The notes beneath the pieces were generated by a model. That model made no database searches and was not told where the DNA came from. It saw only the letters and a list, made by a program, of their open reading frames with translations. The position numbers were made by a program, and so were the translations under genes. Shown one piece after another: positions 27,073 to 34,515 of a DNA stretch of 64,000 nt. Every line of letters starts with the position of its first letter. Within the stretch, counting starts at the first letter, position 1. The stretch comes from CAYVOV01 sp964453525 (lineage in GTDB: Bacteria > Chloroflexota > Dehalococcoidia > Dehalococcoidales > UBA2162). The stretch lies in contig CAYVOV010000006.1 in NCBI GenBank assembly GCA_964453525.1, forward strand, positions 1 through 64,000, in the 5' to 3' direction.

Positions 27073-27333
27073 ATGCCCGAGATAAAAGTAGACAGCAATG
27101 TGGATATCTGCCCGGCTGACCTGAAGGTAAACTGCATCGGTGAGACCTGTCCGGTACCTCTTGTCGAGACCCGCAAGGCACTGAGGAAAGCCAAGGAGGG
27201 TGACATTGTCGAGGTTACCGGTACTCATCCCGCCTCAAAAAAAGAGATACCGATGGCAGTTAAGGCACTGGGATTAAAGCTCCTCGACGTTGAGGAAACG
27301 GACGGAGTCTGGAAAATAAGGATACAGCGATAG
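27073..27333 (+). CDS. TusA/SirA-family sulfur carrier
   Basis: 86 residues with the sulfurtransferase motif CIGETCPVPLVETRKAL; C26 of CPVP is the persulfide cysteine. TusA passes sulfane sulfur between proteins in the cytosol. An N-terminal stretch DICPADLK adds another Cys not typical of E. coli TusA. First gene of a tight operon (13 bp to the DsrE-like gene) with a perfect aaggagg site. Confidence 0.93.
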   Translation: MPEIKVDSNVDICPADLKVNCIGETCPVPLVETRKALRKAKEGDIVEVTGTHPASKKEIPMAVKALGLKLLDVEETDGVWKIRIQR

Positions 27334-27346
27334 GAGGAATATTACT

Positions 27347-27778
27347 GTGGCTGAAAATACTGAAAAAGCTACTATAATAGTTCACAGCGGTGATATGGAT
27401 AAGGTGTACAGCGCTCTAATCATCGGTAACGGAGCGCTGGCAATGGGAATGGAGGTATCGCTTTTCTTCACTTTCTGGGGGCTCCAGCGCCTGAAGAAAG
27501 GCGGGCTTGAGAAAGGGCCTCTATCCAAAATGCACATGTTCGGTCTCGGCAAGTGGATGATGAACAAGAAGATGAAGGCGGCAAAGGTTGCCTCACTGGA
27601 AAAAATGATGCAGGACTTCAAGGAACTGGGAGGTAAAATCCTTGCCTGTGATATGACAATGGACATAATGGGAATCAAAGCGGAAGACCTGCGCCAGGAC
27701 CTGATATCGGATTACTGCGGGGTGGGGACCTACCTCGATGCGGCAAAGGATTCAAAAATAACCCTCTTCATTTCGTAA
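27347..27778 (+). CDS. DsrE/DsrF/DrsH-like family protein
   Basis: 143 residues, GTG start with taggagg. It matches the DsrE-like 'peroxiredoxin family' proteins often found next to TusA: TIIVHSGDMDKVYSALIIGN at the N-terminus and GKILACDMTMDIMGI with the candidate active cysteine (about 101). DsrE proteins accept or store sulfane sulfur from TusA. The hydrophobic segment LFFTFWGLQRL is typical. Next gene starts 17 bp later. Confidence 0.88.
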   Translation: MAENTEKATIIVHSGDMDKVYSALIIGNGALAMGMEVSLFFTFWGLQRLKKGGLEKGPLSKMHMFGLGKWMMNKKMKAAKVASLEKMMQDFKELGGKILACDMTMDIMGIKAEDLRQDLISDYCGVGTYLDAAKDSKITLFIS

Positions 27779-27795
27779 ATTCACAGGAGGGAGAG

Positions 27796-28974
27796 ATGTT
27801 TGAAGGAAAACAGATATATCTTGATAATTCGGCGGCCACCCGGCTCGATGAACGGGTGCTCGAAGCGATGACGCCGTATCTCTTCGAAGATTACGCCGTG
27901 GCGACCTCCGAGTTTGCCTACTCACAGGGCATCGAAGCCAGCGAGGCGCTTAACGGCGCCAGAGAGATTCTGGCTAAAGCTCTTGTAGCCACCCCAGAGG
28001 AGTTTATTTTTACCTCCGGAAGCACCGAGTCCTCCAACCTTGCCCTGAAAGGTGTTGCCCTGGCTCTGGGGGATAAAAAAGGTAAACACCTGATTGTTTC
28101 AAAAATCGAGGACTTCCCGGTACTTAACAGCGCCAGAGCCCTTGAGAAACAGGGTTTTAAGGTAACCTTTCTCGATGTGGACGGCGATGGCCTGGTCGAC
28201 CTTGATAAACTCAGGGAAGCCATCGGAAAAGAGACAATTCTTGTCTCAATCCAGCATGCCAACCAAGAAATCGGCACCGTTCAGGATATAGGAAGTATCG
28301 GCGGCATCTGCCGGGAAAAGGGAGTGTTATTCCATACCGACGCCACCCATAGTTTCCCGAGGGTACCGATTGATGTAAAGAAAATACCCGTGGATTTAAT
28401 CACGGTGTCTGCCCACACCATCCACGGTCCGAAAGGCATCGGCGGACTGTACGTACGCCAGGGAACAAAGATAGCCAAGTGGATGGACGGTGGATTTCAG
28501 GAGTTTGACCTGCGGGCAGGGCTGGAAAACATACCCGGCGCCATTGGTTTCGCCAGAGCGGTGGAACTCGTTACACCGAGGGAAACAGAGCGGATACAGG
28601 CAATGCGCGACCGCATTATAGAAAGGATACTTGCCGAGATACCGGATACAACCCTCAACGGACACCGGCAGAAAAGGCTGCCGCAGAATGCAAATATCTC
28701 ATTCCATTTCATCGAGGGAGAGTCAATTACCCTGCACCTGGATATGCACGGTATCGCAGTGAGTACCGGCTCGGCCTGTTTCAGTCGCTCCCTGGAAGGA
28801 AGTCATGTCATCTTCGGAATCGGCGGCGACCACGAGAGAGCGCACGGGTCAATCCGCTTCACCTTCGGACGCTTCAACACGATGAAAGAGGTAAATACCG
28901 TTGTTAAAACGCTGGCCGGGATAGTGGAGGAGTTGAGAAAAATCAGCCCGCTGGCCAGAAAAAGTCAAAAATAA
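27796..28974 (+). CDS. IscS/NifS-like protein lacking the PLP lysine
   Basis: A 392-residue homologue of class V cysteine desulfurase. Overall fold and the catalytic cysteine (STGSACFSRSLEG, C328) are kept. However the lysine that forms the PLP Schiff base in the motif SxHKxxGPKG is Thr here (SAHTIHGPKG, T208). The PLP-stacking His is Asp (KIEDFPVL, D106) and the Gln of DATQS is His (DATHS). So classical PLP-dependent desulfuration is unlikely. Archaeoglobus IscS is a known homologue without this lysine and acts with IscU. The gene sits between DsrE-like and IscU-like genes, 12 bp before the latter. Confidence 0.85.
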   Translation: MFEGKQIYLDNSAATRLDERVLEAMTPYLFEDYAVATSEFAYSQGIEASEALNGAREILAKALVATPEEFIFTSGSTESSNLALKGVALALGDKKGKHLIVSKIEDFPVLNSARALEKQGFKVTFLDVDGDGLVDLDKLREAIGKETILVSIQHANQEIGTVQDIGSIGGICREKGVLFHTDATHSFPRVPIDVKKIPVDLITVSAHTIHGPKGIGGLYVRQGTKIAKWMDGGFQEFDLRAGLENIPGAIGFARAVELVTPRETERIQAMRDRIIERILAEIPDTTLNGHRQKRLPQNANISFHFIEGESITLHLDMHGIAVSTGSACFSRSLEGSHVIFGIGGDHERAHGSIRFTFGRFNTMKEVNTVVKTLAGIVEELRKISPLARKSQK

Positions 28975-28986
28975 GGAGGATTTAAA

Positions 28987-29622
28987 ATGAAGTCTCCATA
29001 TAGTGAAACAGTACTTGAACATTTCCGCCACCCCCATAATGTGGGTGTAATTGAGGACGCTGACGGGAAAGCCCAGGAGGGCAGCCCCGCCTGCGGCGAT
29101 ATGGTGTCCGTATATATAAATGTCGATGAGAAGACAAAAGTGATTACAGACATCAAGTTCGAATCTTACGGCTGCGCTTCGAATATCGCTACCGGCTCGA
29201 TAATCACCGAACTGGCAAAGGGGAAAACGATTGATGAAGCCAAGAAGATTACCTGGAAAGAAGCCGCAGATGCTCTGGGAGGACTGCCCAAGATAAAAGC
29301 CCACTGCTCGGTACTGGCTATAGAAGGACTGCGCTCTGCAATTGAAAACTACGAAGAGAAGCACGGTCTTGTCAAAGAACAGAAGCCGACAAATATGGAA
29401 ACGGTAAGGCAACGCCTCAAGAAAGTAATGAATCCGATGGTGGGACTTGACCTGGTGCGAACCAACCTTGTTCAGACTATAGAGGTCAAGAAAGGGACGG
29501 TCAGGATAGTACTAGACCTGCCGGCGGACCACCAGTTCGCCCCGGCAATAAAGGACGAGATAAGAGAGAAGATAGAACCACTCTGGGACGTTGAAAAAGT
29601 GGTGGTGGAGTTTACCGAATAA
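28987..29622 (+). CDS. IscU scaffold fused to a MIP18/DUF59-type domain
   Basis: 211 residues. N-terminal IscU-like domain (about 1-125) with cluster ligands in SPACGD (C36, D38), YGCASN (C63) and AHCSVLA (H106, C107). Residues about 135-210 read like the MIP18/DUF59 family of Fe-S assembly factors (VRQRLKKVMNPMVGLDLV, KKGTVRIVLDLPAD), rather than the usual NifU CxxC domain. It should build and hand over Fe-S clusters, as required by the many Hdr proteins in this genome. Ribosome site aaggagg. Confidence 0.85.
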   Translation: MKSPYSETVLEHFRHPHNVGVIEDADGKAQEGSPACGDMVSVYINVDEKTKVITDIKFESYGCASNIATGSIITELAKGKTIDEAKKITWKEAADALGGLPKIKAHCSVLAIEGLRSAIENYEEKHGLVKEQKPTNMETVRQRLKKVMNPMVGLDLVRTNLVQTIEVKKGTVRIVLDLPADHQFAPAIKDEIREKIEPLWDVEKVVVEFTE

Positions 29623-29641
29623 GATTCATAAAATAGTTAAT

Positions 29642-29671
29642 TTGACATCCAGGCCTCCTTTGCTCTACTAT
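29642..29671 (+). promoter_or_regulatory. Promoter of the nitroreductase gene
   Basis: -35 TTGACA (29642-29647), 18-bp spacer, -10 TACTAT (29666-29671), with the ATG at 29708. Confidence 0.55.
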
Positions 29672-29707
29672 TGAACGCTCCTGAAAAATCATAAAAAAGG
29701 GGGAACT

Positions 29708-30265
29708 ATGGATACGCTGGAAGCAATCCGCAAGAGGGCAAGTCTGAAGACACATCTATCACAACGTGAAGTCGAACAGGAAAAAATCAACACAGTCCTT
29801 GAAGCCGGAGGACTGGCACCATCGGCGCGGAATCAACAGCCATGGCGCTTTATCGTTGTGAAGGGCAAAGAGAATGTTGAAAAAGTGGTGACTGAAGCGT
29901 TTTTTGAATTCAGTCAGGGATTCAAAGAGGCACCCGTCCTTATTTTCCTCTGCGCCAATCCCGGAGACGACGACGTCCACGAGGGAAGGGAATACTATCT
30001 CTTCGATACAGGTCTGGCATTTGAAAACTTACTCCTGTCTGCGACCGACCTTGGCCTGGTAACTCATCCGATGTCATCAGTAAACGAGGATAAATTGAGA
30101 GAAGTATTACAGATACCCGATGATGTGAGATTTATTGCAGCCACACCGCTATCATATCCGATGGAGGATTCCTACGATGAAGCGGCACTGGAAAAACTTA
30201 GCCAGCGTACCAGAAAAAGCCTGAAGGAAATCGCGTACGCTAACAAATGGGGGAGCCCTCTTTAG
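29708..30265 (+). CDS. Nitroreductase-family FMN protein
   Basis: 185 residues with the nitroreductase FMN-binding pattern: RKRASLKTHLSQREV-like N-terminal helix, GLAPSARNQQPWRFIVVKG (phosphate-binding SxxNxQPW) and GLAFENLLLSATDLGLVTHPM. The family reduces nitro or quinone compounds or dehalogenates with NAD(P)H. A strong gggggaact site precedes the ATG. Substrate unknown; it has its own promoter, so it is probably separate from the Fe-S operon. Confidence 0.88.
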   Translation: MDTLEAIRKRASLKTHLSQREVEQEKINTVLEAGGLAPSARNQQPWRFIVVKGKENVEKVVTEAFFEFSQGFKEAPVLIFLCANPGDDDVHEGREYYLFDTGLAFENLLLSATDLGLVTHPMSSVNEDKLREVLQIPDDVRFIAATPLSYPMEDSYDEAALEKLSQRTRKSLKEIAYANKWGSPL

Positions 30266-30341
30266 GCGGTATATTGTCTTGAACAGATGAAATTCTTTCA
30301 CAGGTAAACAGAATTTTCGGCCAAACAGTGAGGAGGTTGAT

Positions 30342-30581
30342 ATGATGTGGAACTGGTGGGACTTACCCACAGGAATGGGGTGGTGGATGGGCTTCGGTGT
30401 GATATGGATGGTACTTTTCTGGGTAGGGCTGATTGCCCTGATTGTCTGGGCAATCAAAAAGCTGACCGGAGGAGGCACTTCTACATCAAGGAACACCCCG
30501 CTTGATATAGCCAGAGAACGCTACGCAAAAGGGGAGATATCCAGAGAGGAATTTGAGCAGCTTAAGAAAGACCTGTCCTGA
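30342..30581 (+). CDS. SHOCT-domain membrane protein
   Basis: 79 residues: a Trp-rich N-terminus (MMWNWWDLPTGMGWWMGFG) running into a membrane helix at about 17-41, then a C-terminal SHOCT motif, ERYAKGEISREEFEQLKKDL. Such small proteins commonly lie next to copper ATPases, and copA starts 33 bp downstream. Role unknown; possibly a membrane partner of CopA. Ribosome site gaggagg. Confidence 0.85.
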   Translation: MMWNWWDLPTGMGWWMGFGVIWMVLFWVGLIALIVWAIKKLTGGGTSTSRNTPLDIARERYAKGEISREEFEQLKKDLS

Positions 30582-30614
30582 ATATACTCGGGACTGATAG
30601 GCTGAAGGATAAAG

Positions 30615-33272
30615 ATGGCTGAGAAGACAAAGACTAAAAAACAGGAAAAAGCCAATATCCACATAACCGGGATGACCTGCACCAACTGCGCCGCCACCAT
30701 TGAGAAGGGGTTGGCGAAGACTCCCGGCGTGGAGAAGGCAAACGTGAGCTTCGCTTCCGAGAAAGCTTCCGTTGAATATGACCCTTCCCGGGTAGACCTG
30801 GACAAACTGAATAAAACCATCTCCGAGCTGGGCTACGGCATAGCTACTAAGAAGTCGGTTTTTCCAGTAGGGGGAATGACCTGCGCGTCCTGCGTCAACC
30901 GGGTGGAGGAAGCATTATCGAGTGTGCCCGGCGTTGTCTCCGCCAGTGTCAACCTTGCCTCGGAGAAGGCGACAGTTGAGTACACGGAGGGGACGAGCTT
31001 TGCCGACCTCAGGCAGGCGGTGGAGGATGCCGGCTACGAGCTAGGCGCCGAAGCCGAAAAGCTCGAGGACGTTACAACCGCTTCCCAGCAGGAACTACGG
31101 GGCGTCAGGAACAGGTTTATCTTTGCCGCCGTCCTAGCAGCACTGATTATGCTCCTGATGTGGCTTCCCGATTTCGCCGGGAAACCGTTCCTGCTCTGGG
31201 CGCTGGCTACGCCGGTGCAGTTCTGGGCAGGCTGGCGTTTCTACAAAGGAGCCTGGGGTGCCCTGAAACACAGGACCACCGATATGAATACCCTGGTGGC
31301 GGTGGGCACCTCTGCCGCCTATTTCTACAGCATGGTAGCCGTGCTCTTCCCCGGACTTTTTACTGCCGTCGGTGAAGGACTCGGACTCTACTTTGATACC
31401 TCGGCGATGATTATAACCCTGATTTTACTGGGGCGCTTTCTCGAAGCCCGGGCAAGAGGGCAGACTTCGGAAGCGATAAAGAAACTAATCAGGCTTAATC
31501 CCGATACCGCCACTGTAATCCGGGACGGTGAAGAGACTGAGATATCGGTTGACGATGTCCAGGTGGGTGACCTCATCCTGGTGAGACCGGGAGAGCGAGT
31601 GCCAGTGGATGGAATTATCCGCGAGGGCTATTCAAGCATTGATGAGTCTATGATTACCGGTGAAAGCATTCCCGTGGAAAAGAATGAGGGGGACGAGGTT
31701 ATCGGCGCTTCTATTAACAGGATGGGCAGTTTTAAATTCGAGGCGACGAGAGTGGGCAAGGATACCACCCTAGCCCAGATTGTCCGGCTGGTGGAGGAAG
31801 CCCAGGGAAGCAAAGCCCCTATCCAGCGCCTTGCTGATATAATCGCCAGCTACTTCGTGCCGATAGTCATCGGCATCGCTATCATAACTTTCATAGTCTG
31901 GTATCTCGTGGGGCCGGTCCCGTCTCTCACCTACGCCATTCTCAACTTCGTGGCGGTGCTTATAATCGCCTGCCCCTGCGCCATGGGACTGGCAACGCCA
32001 ACGGCTATAATCGTCGGCACTGGTAAAGGCGCCGAGCACGGCGTTCTTATCAGGAACGCTGAGACGCTGGAGAGAAGTCACAAAATAAATACCGTGCTGC
32101 TTGATAAGACCGGCACGCTGACCCGCGGCGAACTGAGGGTCACGGATATAATTACAGTTAATTCGTCAGAGGATGAAGTTCTGCGGCTGGCAGCCGCAGC
32201 CGAACGCGGTTCGGAACACCCGCTCGGCGAGGCTATAATCAAAGCGGTCTCGGAGAAGGGACTTGAAATCCCGCCAGCCTCAGATTTCAATGCCATCCCG
32301 GGACACGGCGTCGAAGCATCGGTAGAGGGCAAGAAGCTATTCCTCGGCAATCTCAGGCTAATGAATGAAAAAAACTTCTCCCTGAACGGACTTGCCGAAA
32401 AGGCGGAGCGGCTCCGGGGAGAGGGCAAGACAGTTATGTTTCTGGGTACAGATAACCAGGTAACAGGTATCATCGCCCTGGCTGATACCCTCAAGCCCAA
32501 TGTCGAAACGGCGGTAAAGGCACTGCTGCGTCTTGGCATCAAGGTGATAATGATTACCGGGGATAACAGGAACACCGCCGAGGCTATCGCCGCACAGGCG
32601 AACATCGACCGGGTGCTGGCGGAAGTGCTTCCCGAGCACAAGGCTGACGAGGTAAAGAAATTACAGGCCGAAGGTAGAGTGGTCGCCATGGTCGGAGACG
32701 GGATAAACGATGCTCCGGCCCTGGCCCAAGCGGATGTCGGCATCGCTATCGGCACCGGTACTGATGTAGCCATGGAGACAGGAGATATTACCCTGATTAG
32801 CGGGGATGTAAGCGGAATCGTCACTGCCATCACCCTGAGCAAGCGTACCGTGAGAACAATCAAGCAGAACCTCTTCTGGGCGTTTGCCTATAATACCGCC
32901 CTTATCCCGGTGGCGGCGGGAATACTTTACCTGGTATTCGGTAACGGCGGTGTCCCTGCCGGGCTTCACTTCATACTTGGCGACTTCGGTTTCCTGAATC
33001 CTATCCTGGCGGCAGCCGCCATGGCAGCCAGTTCAATAACAGTGGTAACAAATTCGCTGCGCCTGAAAAGGTTCAGGCCGGCCAGCCTTGAAACTAATAG
33101 AGGAGGTAGGCAAATGGCAACCGCAATAGACCCGGTCTGCAAGATGGAAGTTGAAGAAAGCACGGCAGCCGCCACCATGGACTACAAGGGAAAGACATAC
33201 TACTTCTGCGCCCTTGGCTGCAAGAAAGCTTTCGAAAAAGACCCGGAAAAATACCTGGCCGAGACCAAGTAA
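30615..33272 (+). CDS. copA: Copper-exporting P1B-type ATPase CopA with C-terminal YHS domain
   Basis: 885 residues. Two N-terminal heavy-metal-binding domains (GMTCTNC, C22/C25; GMTCASC, C90/C93), eight membrane helices, ion-binding CPC (453-455), phosphorylation motif DKTGTLT (D497), the HP motif SEHPLGEA and hinge GDGINDAP. It exports Cu(I). Beyond the last membrane helix (about 835-885) comes a YHS domain (DPVCKMEVEE, YYFCALGCKKAF), usually a separate protein or N-terminal module. An internal ribosome site and ATG (33114) precede exactly this domain. Strong hairpin terminator downstream. Confidence 0.93.
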   Translation: MAEKTKTKKQEKANIHITGMTCTNCAATIEKGLAKTPGVEKANVSFASEKASVEYDPSRVDLDKLNKTISELGYGIATKKSVFPVGGMTCASCVNRVEEALSSVPGVVSASVNLASEKATVEYTEGTSFADLRQAVEDAGYELGAEAEKLEDVTTASQQELRGVRNRFIFAAVLAALIMLLMWLPDFAGKPFLLWALATPVQFWAGWRFYKGAWGALKHRTTDMNTLVAVGTSAAYFYSMVAVLFPGLFTAVGEGLGLYFDTSAMIITLILLGRFLEARARGQTSEAIKKLIRLNPDTATVIRDGEETEISVDDVQVGDLILVRPGERVPVDGIIREGYSSIDESMITGESIPVEKNEGDEVIGASINRMGSFKFEATRVGKDTTLAQIVRLVEEAQGSKAPIQRLADIIASYFVPIVIGIAIITFIVWYLVGPVPSLTYAILNFVAVLIIACPCAMGLATPTAIIVGTGKGAEHGVLIRNAETLERSHKINTVLLDKTGTLTRGELRVTDIITVNSSEDEVLRLAAAAERGSEHPLGEAIIKAVSEKGLEIPPASDFNAIPGHGVEASVEGKKLFLGNLRLMNEKNFSLNGLAEKAERLRGEGKTVMFLGTDNQVTGIIALADTLKPNVETAVKALLRLGIKVIMITGDNRNTAEAIAAQANIDRVLAEVLPEHKADEVKKLQAEGRVVAMVGDGINDAPALAQADVGIAIGTGTDVAMETGDITLISGDVSGIVTAITLSKRTVRTIKQNLFWAFAYNTALIPVAAGILYLVFGNGGVPAGLHFILGDFGFLNPILAAAAMAASSITVVTNSLRLKRFRPASLETNRGGRQMATAIDPVCKMEVEESTAAATMDYKGKTYYFCALGCKKAFEKDPEKYLAETK
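33099..33116 (+). promoter_or_regulatory. Internal ribosome site and start before the YHS domain of copA
   Basis: Within the copA frame, agaggaggtagg lies 7-8 bases before ATG 33114 (codon 834). It encodes the otherwise unneeded linker NRGGRQ. Initiation here would give a free 52-residue YHS protein. Two stop triplets, taatag, sit just before it in another frame (33095-33100), which suggests that copA and a separate yhs gene were joined by a small indel. Confidence 0.6.
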
Positions 33273-33315
33273 TTTCCATACCGCAGATAAAACCGGTAGG
33301 ATAATTTTTCATAAA

Positions 33316-33354
33316 GGGGCTGGTATTGAGCAAAGAAACATCAGTGCCAGCCCC
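33316..33354 (+). terminator. Hairpin terminator after copA
   Basis: ggggctggta (33316-33325) pairs with tgccagcccc (33345-33354), one wobble pair, followed by tgcgtgttttaagggttttt. Confidence 0.65.
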
Positions 33355-34036
33355 TGCGTGTTTTAAGGGTTTTTGTATTCTCTTCCCCATTAGCAGTGCA
33401 AAATTAGAGACTACTCTTTTTCACTTTTTTCTATCTATCCCCACCCTCCGCCCTCAAGAGAGAACTGAACACGATAATAACCTAAAATTATTAATAAGCA
33501 CAGAAATAGTTCAATCTGAAATACTCGGTAAAACAATACTTATAATTTAAGGTTATTTATAAATACAGAACTCCGTAGGTAGTAGAAGGCTGCCTAAAAG
33601 CAATCGCACTGAATGACAACAATTAATTCTTTCATTGCCTATTTTTCAAACCTTCAACGACTGAGATGAGTCGAACCATCAGCATTCCAAGATTACTATC
33701 CAGAGGGTCAACTTCGTAAGTATCTCCGGCTTACTAAAGAGGGCATCTCCGCCAGTGAATCCGCGTGGGCCAATACCCATAAAACTCTGTATGGCTAGAA
33801 GTTAGTTTTTCATACAGTCAAAGAATGAAATTAAGCATCGAACTGTGAACTTTGGTCTGAAAACGGTGAACTATGAATTATGTCGTACGTAGAATAAATT
33901 TTGAAAATGTTAATTGTAGGCAGCAACGCTATGAGCTACCAAGTGTGAAGTATGTTGTTTTATTTTGTAGAGCCTAGTTCAGTATTTTAGAGCCTATAAA
34001 AGTGAGGCATATTTGTGCCCAGACGAGCAGAATTTG
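33355..34036. other. Gene-poor stretch with a possible regulator remnant
   Basis: No complete gene. On the plus strand 33670-33798 is open for 42 codons and ends in a stop; its product includes QLRKYLRLTKEGISASESAW, which resembles the C-terminal wing region of PadR/MarR-type regulators (RKYYRLTxEG). No start or upstream domain is left. The rest is A/T-rich without recognisable signals. Confidence 0.35.
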
Positions 34037-34312
34037 TCAAATGAGGTTATGTACTCTGAGTATGCCTCCGGGATTGATTATGTGCCTCTTACACCAGGAG
34101 TTGACCGTTTTCCTGTTTACACCAAGGGCCAGCCCTAAAAGCTCACTGAAATGCAGGATGGGTACCTTCTCCGGACCTGGCTGTCTGGTATCCAGATTAA
34201 CCTGGCAGAGAGGACAGGCGGTGACTATTGCCACAGCTCCGGCTTCGGTTGCTGCCCGGCAGATGTCTCCGGCAAGTTTACTCACGATATCGGCGCGTGA
34301 CAGCATCAGCAC
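34037..34312 (-). pseudogene. HdrB C-terminal fragment
   Basis: About 90 codons match only the end of a heterodisulfide reductase subunit B: LSRADIVSKLAGDICRAATE, then AIVTACPLCQVNLD (last CCG-domain cysteines) and ILHFSELLGLALGV. The parallel region of the intact HdrB at 49802-50674 reads LALDLVGKILDSALNN...ITPCPLCQTNLD...MFFTQLMGVAFGL. The first 190 residues are missing. It is joined, in another frame, to the start of an MvhD gene. Confidence 0.8.
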
Positions 34313-34484
34313 CGGAGAGTAGCGTCTTAATCAGGTAAACCGGGTCAACAGTACCGCTGCACATAATCCGAACCGGATGGAGATTCGGTGGATACTGTGC
34401 CCTGGTTATTCCTGCCAGCTCAGCAGCAGCGGCGGTGCACCAGTTACATAAAAATCCTATTATCTTCGGTTCGAACTCAGCCAT
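34278..34484 (-). pseudogene. MvhD/FlpD-like N-terminal fragment
   Basis: ATG 34484 follows a good site (aaaggagtaagg). The product starts MAEFEPKIIGFLCNWCTAAA and continues VRIMCSGTVDPVYLIKTLLSGAD, the first 60 residues of an MvhD-type [2Fe-2S] electron-transfer subunit of Hdr/hydrogenase complexes. After GAD it leaves the family (AVTRRYRE, stop), because the DNA changes to hdrB sequence. The usual second half (CHxGDCHY) is gone. A deletion joined mvhD to hdrB. Confidence 0.8.
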
Positions 34485-34515
34485 ATACCTTACTCCTTTA
34501 CTTTGATAAAAGCCC

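Noticed and set aside
32078..32863. 261-codon minus-strand frame inside copA
   Set aside because: Shadow of the CopA ATP-binding domain with Ser/Ala-rich low-quality sequence.
34460..34480. ggttcgaact as a tRNA T-arm
   Set aside because: It lies inside the MvhD fragment and no acceptor or anticodon stem can be drawn around it.
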